Assembly (NCBI GenBank): GCA_963850605.1
Contig: CAWKLX010000006.1
Coordinates: 310,001 to 374,000 of the forward strand
DNA: 64,000 nucleotides
From: BOG-908 sp963850605
GTDB lineage: Bacteria; Pseudomonadota; Alphaproteobacteria; Acetobacterales; Acetobacteraceae
Reading direction: 5' to 3'
Made by a program: the position numbers and the translations under genes. Of this stretch, positions 62,771 to 64,000 are shown piece by piece (position 1 is the stretch's first letter; every line of letters begins with the position of its first letter). Below the pieces are notes generated by a model that worked only from the letters and a program-made list of their open reading frames with translations, was not told the DNA's origin and made no database searches.

Positions 62771-63661
62771 GTGATGAACTTTCAGTGTCAGGTCCCCGTC
62801 AGGATTAAATTTCCTTTCGGAGTGTGGTCTGAGTGCATCGTGCACCATCCACTCACCTTCACTGTTGCGCCCGAGCGCGCGAGCACGCCGTCACCGCTCG
62901 GCAGGGCCGCGGTCGTCGTCGGCCCACACACATCGCGTGCAGGCCTGGTAGCCTCGGCGGCGCTTCACCTCGCGATCGGGGTGGCTGCATGGCGGCTGAT
63001 ACCGCTCGTGCCGCCGCCGCCGGCGGCCCCGGCGAGCTTCGACATCGTCTTCCCGGCGACCCCGAAGGCGCGGCCCGCTGCGTCCGCTTCTATTCCCGTC
63101 ACGCCGCTGCCCGCGCCAAAGGTCGCCGGCGTATCGTCGCCTGTAGCGAGCGCGCCACCCCCGCCAGGCATGGAGGTGCGCCGCCAAATGTCGCCAACCC
63201 GCTCGCGTGCCCGGCTGGCAGCGCCGGTACGGCCGCACGCGGCCGCTCCCGGCCACGTCGCTGTTCCGGAGTTACCGGCAATACCTGCGGTGCCAGCCAC
63301 GCAGTCAGCCGTGCCACCGCCGCCCGTGGCCGAAGCGGCGCCGCCAGCCGCCATCCCTAATCCGCAAGCCGTCGCCGCACTCGAAAGACAGATCGACGAG
63401 GCGGTCAACGCGGCGAAATCCTATCCGCCAGCGGCCCAACACCTGCGGATGCAGGGCCGGTCCCAAATCAGCTTTTCGTATCGCGACGGCGTGGTCACCA
63501 ACGTGGCCCTGACCCGCTCCAGCAACGCGGATATGCTCGACCGCGCGGCGCTAAACGCCGTGCGGCGCGCCGCCTACCCCGCCGCACCGCCAGCACTGAC
63601 GCACCATCCATTACAGCTGGCCGTCTGGCTAGACTTTTCGCTACGCCCATCCAACTGGTAG
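62771..63661 (+). CDS. tonB: TonB family protein
   Basis: 296 residues if ATG 62771 is used; ATG 62774 and GTG 62840 (just before the membrane helix) are alternatives. After a short tail comes one membrane helix about 56-76 (SRAGLVASAALHLAIGVAAW), a long Pro/Ala-rich periplasmic spacer (about 78-200) and a C-terminal TonB domain: AKSYPPAAQHLRMQGRSQIS, VALTRSSNADMLDRAALNAV and AYPAAPPAL. It couples the proton gradient to outer-membrane receptors such as the divergent one at 60367. ExbB and ExbD are not in the window. Confidence 0.85.
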   Translation: MMNFQCQVPVRIKFPFGVWSECIVHHPLTFTVAPERASTPSPLGRAAVVVGPHTSRAGLVASAALHLAIGVAAWRLIPLVPPPPAAPASFDIVFPATPKARPAASASIPVTPLPAPKVAGVSSPVASAPPPPGMEVRRQMSPTRSRARLAAPVRPHAAAPGHVAVPELPAIPAVPATQSAVPPPPVAEAAPPAAIPNPQAVAALERQIDEAVNAAKSYPPAAQHLRMQGRSQISFSYRDGVVTNVALTRSSNADMLDRAALNAVRRAAYPAAPPALTHHPLQLAVWLDFSLRPSNW

Positions 63662-63672
63662 GCCCAAACAGA

Positions 63673-63711
63673 AAAGTTCTTTGCCTTATTCTTCCAGGAA
63701 AGAAGCTTCGT
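63673..63711. repeat. Half copy of repeat B between convergent genes
   Basis: GAAAAGTTCTTTGCC ... GGAAAGAAGCTTCG aligns with the right half of repeat B copy 1 (GAAGTTTTTTGCTTC ... AAAAGAAGTTCTTCG). It lies between the tonB stop and the GspF-like stop and probably acts as a terminator. Confidence 0.5.
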
Positions 63712-63714
63712 TGT

Positions 63715-64000
63715 CTACTGCGCCAAATCATTCAAACTCAACATAGCAAGCAGGAGCGAACTAACGATCCCGGCCACAGCCACGCCCATGGTCAGGATCA
63801 GCACCGGAACGAGCAGCGCGGTCAGGCGCTGTATGCCGATGCGCGACTGCTCCTCGTGAATTTCCGCGGCGCGGAGCGACATGCCACCCAACTGCGCCGT
63901 CTCTTCACCCAGCCGTAGCAGATAGACAGTGCGCACCGGGAACAGGCCGGATTGCTGCATCGGGCGCGCCAGGCCCGCGCCGCCCTTCGCACTTTCCGTG
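63715..64000 (-). CDS. Type II secretion system F family protein, C-terminal part (cut by window edge)
   Basis: Only the last about 95 codons are visible; the frame is open past base 64000, so the gene starts beyond the window. LARPMQQSGLFPVRTVYLLRLGEETAQLGG and RLTALLVPVLILTMGVAVAG match the end of GspF/PilC proteins, whose cytoplasmic domains alternate with three membrane helices; the last helix is present here. GspF is the inner-membrane platform of a type II secretion system or type IV pilus. The other genes of the system lie outside the window. Confidence 0.85.
   Translation of the reverse strand, partial: TESAKGGAGLARPMQQSGLFPVRTVYLLRLGEETAQLGGMSLRAAEIHEEQSRIGIQRLTALLVPVLILTMGVAVAGIVSSLLLAMLSLNDLAQ

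Overview
The window is GC-rich (roughly two thirds G+C by eye) and carries gene sets typical of the Alphaproteobacteria: a three-part proton-translocating transhydrogenase (pntAA-pntAB-pntB), pcm-tolC-DUF2497 (PopZ family), DUF3297 and a pyk-zwf pair. The mix fits the Acetobacteraceae or a close relative in the Rhodospirillales. That placement is inferred from gene content, not measured. The window looks chromosomal. It holds one tRNA and no rRNA, CRISPR array, intact insertion sequence or phage structural gene.

Layout. 1-6.8 kb: end of an AI-2E family transporter, a CHASE3 hybrid sensor kinase, a pentapeptide-repeat protein fused to an ion-channel module, then a PspB-like / toastrack-PspC-tail gene pair behind a good sigma-54 promoter match. 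6.9-13.6 kb: cysS-trmJ, a HigBA toxin-antitoxin pair, an FrhB-type iron-sulfur flavoprotein, small envelope genes and a sedolisin protease. 13.7-16.7 kb: pyk-zwf. 16.7-24.2 kb: lipoprotein, membrane-anchored retropepsin-like protein, a convergent response regulator / hybrid kinase pair, a winged-helix regulator and a lone Rieske gene (petA). 24.4-29.4 kb: Wzz-type chain-length protein and the pnt operon. 29.5-42.2 kb: an accessory stretch of secreted beta-propeller proteins, an IS5-type remnant, an AT-richer esterase island, an exonuclease, a hydrolase, a metallophosphoesterase / cytochrome c pair and a decayed DUF1801 gene. 42.2-50.3 kb: GT4 glycosyltransferase, heparinase-like protein, rpe, sodB, squalene/phytoene synthase family protein, slipin, a small membrane protein next to a peptidoglycan hydrolase, and tRNA-Cys. 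50.4-54.2 kb: pcm, tolC, popZ-like gene and pirin. 54.3-64.0 kb: a secreted propeller-phosphoesterase, two membrane proteins, a two-component system, a TonB-dependent receptor with its own TonB, and the end of a GspF protein.

How parts work together. zwf makes NADPH and the transhydrogenase balances NADH and NADPH. The Rieske protein, TolC, the Wzz-type protein, the glycosyltransferase and the heparinase-like protein are envelope and respiration parts. Three sensor-regulator sets and many secreted proteins point to a cell that monitors and remodels its surface.

Two features cut across the window. (1) There are three families of short intergenic repeats. Family A is a 101-102 bp element with TA-flanked inverted ends, in 4 copies, one of them inserted inside another palindrome. 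Family B is a double-hairpin element in 4 copies plus a fragment. Family C is a GGGTTCGCG/CGCGAACCC hairpin in 3 copies. (2) Ten otherwise recognisable genes need twelve single-base frame corrections, two of them beside or in homopolymers, so sequencing indels are a serious possibility. For those genes I give the reconstructed span.
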